Of a DNA stretch of 64,000 nt, positions 62,503 through 64,000 are shown one piece after another (within the stretch, counting starts at the first letter, position 1; each line of letters begins with the position of its first letter). Where the stretch lies: contig JAEWAK010000041.1 in NCBI GenBank assembly GCA_023391695.1, forward strand, positions 1-64,000, given 5' to 3'. The notes under the pieces are model-generated. The model saw only the letters and a list, made by a program, of their open reading frames with translations. It was not told the origin of the DNA and did not search any database. This DNA comes from Bacillota bacterium (lineage in GTDB: Bacteria > Bacillota > Clostridia > Lachnospirales > Lachnospiraceae). A program made the position numbers and the translations under genes.

Positions 62503-63615
62503 ATGAAGATCATTTGTTCCAAAACCGAACTATTGAATCGTGTTAATATAGTTTTAAAAGCTGTTCCGGCAAAATCTACCATGCCTATCCTGGAATGCCT
62601 GATTATTGAAGTTAAGAATGATATTATTAAATTAATTGCCAATGATATGGAACTTGGTATTGAAACCCTGGTAAAGGGAGAAATTTCAGAACCCGGAACC
62701 GTTGCTGTCAATGCTAAAGTATTTTCTGAGATCATCCGTAAATTACCGGATAATGACGTAACCATAGAAGCCGACAGTAATTTCTTATTAACTATTTTAT
62801 GCGAAAAAGCAAAATTTACCATATCCGGTAAAAGCGGAGAAGAATTTCCCTATTTGCCCAAGGTTGAGAAAAAAGACGCGGTAATATTATCGCAGTTTAC
62901 CTTAAAAGAAGTTATCAGACAAACCGTATTTTCCATATCCGATAATGAAAGCAATAAAATAATGACCGGTGAATTATTTGAGATAAACGGAAGTGAGCTT
63001 AAAGTTGTTTCTCTTGACGGCCACAGGATATCAATCCGAAAAATAACTTTAAAAGAAACATACAGTGATATAAAAGTGATTGTTCCTGGTAAAACTTTAA
63101 TTGAAGTAAGTAAAATTTTGTCAGGTGAATTTACGGATGAAGTAAATTTATTCTTTACGGATAAGCATATTATTTTTGAATTTGACGACACCATTGTTTT
63201 ATCCAGGTTAATTGAAGGAGAATATTATAAAATTAATCAGATGCTGTCCAGTGATTATGAAACGAAAGTAACGATTAATAAAAAAGAATTGTTAAGCTGT
63301 ATTGACAGAGCTACCCTGTTAATCAAAGAGACGGAAAAGAAACCGATTATTGTAAAAATAGATGACAAAAACATGGAACTTAAAATAAATTCAACCATCG
63401 GCTCCATGGATGAAGAAATTGACATTACCAAAGAAGGCAAGGATATTCTGATCGGTTTTAATCCTAAATTTTTAATTGAAGCCTTAAGGGTAATTGATGA
63501 TGAAGATATTGATATATATTTAATTAATCCGAAAGCGCCCTGCTTTATCAGGGATAAAGAAGAATCTTATATTTACCTGATCCTTCCTGTTAATTTTAAT
63601 TCGGCAGTACAGTAG
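62503..63615 (+). CDS. dnaN: DNA polymerase III sliding clamp (beta)
   Basis: 370 residues with the three-domain clamp pattern: MKIICSKTELLNRVNIVLKA, KSTMPILECLII, SLDGHRISIR and the C-terminal end YLILPVNF. GGGAG is 12 nt from the ATG with a DnaA box in between. Confidence 0.97.
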   Translation: MKIICSKTELLNRVNIVLKAVPAKSTMPILECLIIEVKNDIIKLIANDMELGIETLVKGEISEPGTVAVNAKVFSEIIRKLPDNDVTIEADSNFLLTILCEKAKFTISGKSGEEFPYLPKVEKKDAVILSQFTLKEVIRQTVFSISDNESNKIMTGELFEINGSELKVVSLDGHRISIRKITLKETYSDIKVIVPGKTLIEVSKILSGEFTDEVNLFFTDKHIIFEFDDTIVLSRLIEGEYYKINQMLSSDYETKVTINKKELLSCIDRATLLIKETEKKPIIVKIDDKNMELKINSTIGSMDEEIDITKEGKDILIGFNPKFLIEALRVIDDEDIDIYLINPKAPCFIRDKEESYIYLILPVNFNSAVQ

Positions 63616-63717
63616 TTATTCATTCCTATGAGACATTTGGATTATGGATTATTGACATTTTTTTATATTATAATAAAATTGGAGCAATTGGAGCAACAAG
63701 ATCTGGAACATGAACAT

Positions 63718-63818
63718 GGTATAATGTCTGTTGACATTATACCAGCACCGAACGTAGTGAGTGCGCATCAACGCCGCAAAGCGGCGCATACCATGGGAGC
63801 CTGCGAACATGGTATAAT
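63718..63818. repeat. Palindromic repeats between dnaN and yaaA
   Basis: GGTATAATGTC/GACATTATACC (63718-63743) is an 11-bp perfect hairpin; CGCCGC/GCGGCG (63772-63786) is a second; GAACATGGTATAAT occurs twice (63712 and 63805). The cluster has no coding content. Confidence 0.6.
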
Positions 63819-63890
63819 AAAACGGCTGATGTTCACCTGTTTACTTAAAATTACAAGGAACTTAAAGCCTGGAAAGGCATGGATTTTATA

Positions 63891-64000
63891 ATGCAGACAA
63901 TCAAATTAAGGGAAGATTTCATAAAATTGGGTCAGGCTTTAAAAGCTGCCGGTTTAGTTGAATCCGGTGTAGATGCAAAATTTTTTATACAGGACGGTCT
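63891..64000 (+). CDS. yaaA: S4-domain RNA-binding protein YaaA, partial
   Basis: The first 36 residues (KLREDFIKLGQALKAAGLVE, then GVDAKFFIQDG) of the small S4-domain protein that follows dnaN in Firmicutes. The gene runs off the window's right edge. Confidence 0.85.
   Translation, partial: MQTIKLREDFIKLGQALKAAGLVESGVDAKFFIQDG

Noticed and set aside
63652..63674. Sigma-A promoter between dnaN and yaaA
   Set aside because: TTGACA and TATAAT are present but the spacer is only 11 bp.

Overview
The window comes from a low-GC, spore-forming Firmicute, most likely a Lachnospiraceae-type Clostridium relative. The evidence is gene content and order: an AbrB homologue, RicT and spore photoproduct lyase; a bacterial V-type ATPase; a clostridial AdhE under a Rex-like site; DUF3881 and DUF4446 proteins; and the classic Firmicute gene order around dnaA. 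This placement is inferred from families and synteny, not from an rRNA sequence.

Layout. 1-6.9 kb matches the Bacillus subtilis yaaO-tmk-yaaQ-yaaR-holB-yaaT-yabA-yabB-yabC-abrB block, with a guanylate-kinase-like gene in the tmk position. 6.9-9.9 kb holds palindromic elements, a flavodoxin-like reductase and an SplB homologue whose H-donor cysteine is replaced by serine. 9.9-15.1 kb carries an IlvD/Edd-family dehydratase lacking one Fe-S cysteine but having a cre box, then ppk1 and a TetR gene flanked by two gene remnants. 15.1-20.9 kb has a PadR/HAAS-FtsW-like pair with a palindromic operator-promoter, a tandem array of hairpins, an ECF sigma/anti-sigma pair and a truncated small operon beside tRNA-Lys. 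21-22.6 kb has trxA, a small unlisted-type ORF and trmB. 23.2-32 kb is a nine-gene V-ATPase operon preceded by two tiny leader ORFs. 32.5-38 kb is an L-arabinose regulon (araR, araB, araA, araD) with an AraR-like box, followed by a long AT-rich tandem repeat. 38.9-46 kb has a D,D-carboxypeptidase, tRNA-Arg, DUF3881, an HD-GYP protein and adhE.

46-64 kb is the origin region. On the minus strand, reading toward lower coordinates, lie rpmH, rnpA, yidD, yidC, jag, mnmE, mnmG, rsmG, a GNAT gene, a DegS/DegU-like pair, parA, parB and a DUF4446 gene. On the plus strand lie a PRTase-like gene, dnaA, dnaN and the start of the S4-domain yaaA gene. The strand switch at about 59.5-59.8 kb, DnaA boxes on both sides of dnaA and two perfect parS sites place oriC at about 60.4-62.5 kb.

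Physiological picture (inference): a fermentative anaerobe that uses L-arabinose, disposes of reducing power through Rex-controlled AdhE, and has a V-type ion pump. No CRISPR array, prophage or complete insertion sequence was seen. The most unusual content is small repeat elements, leader structures and enzymes with missing canonical residues.
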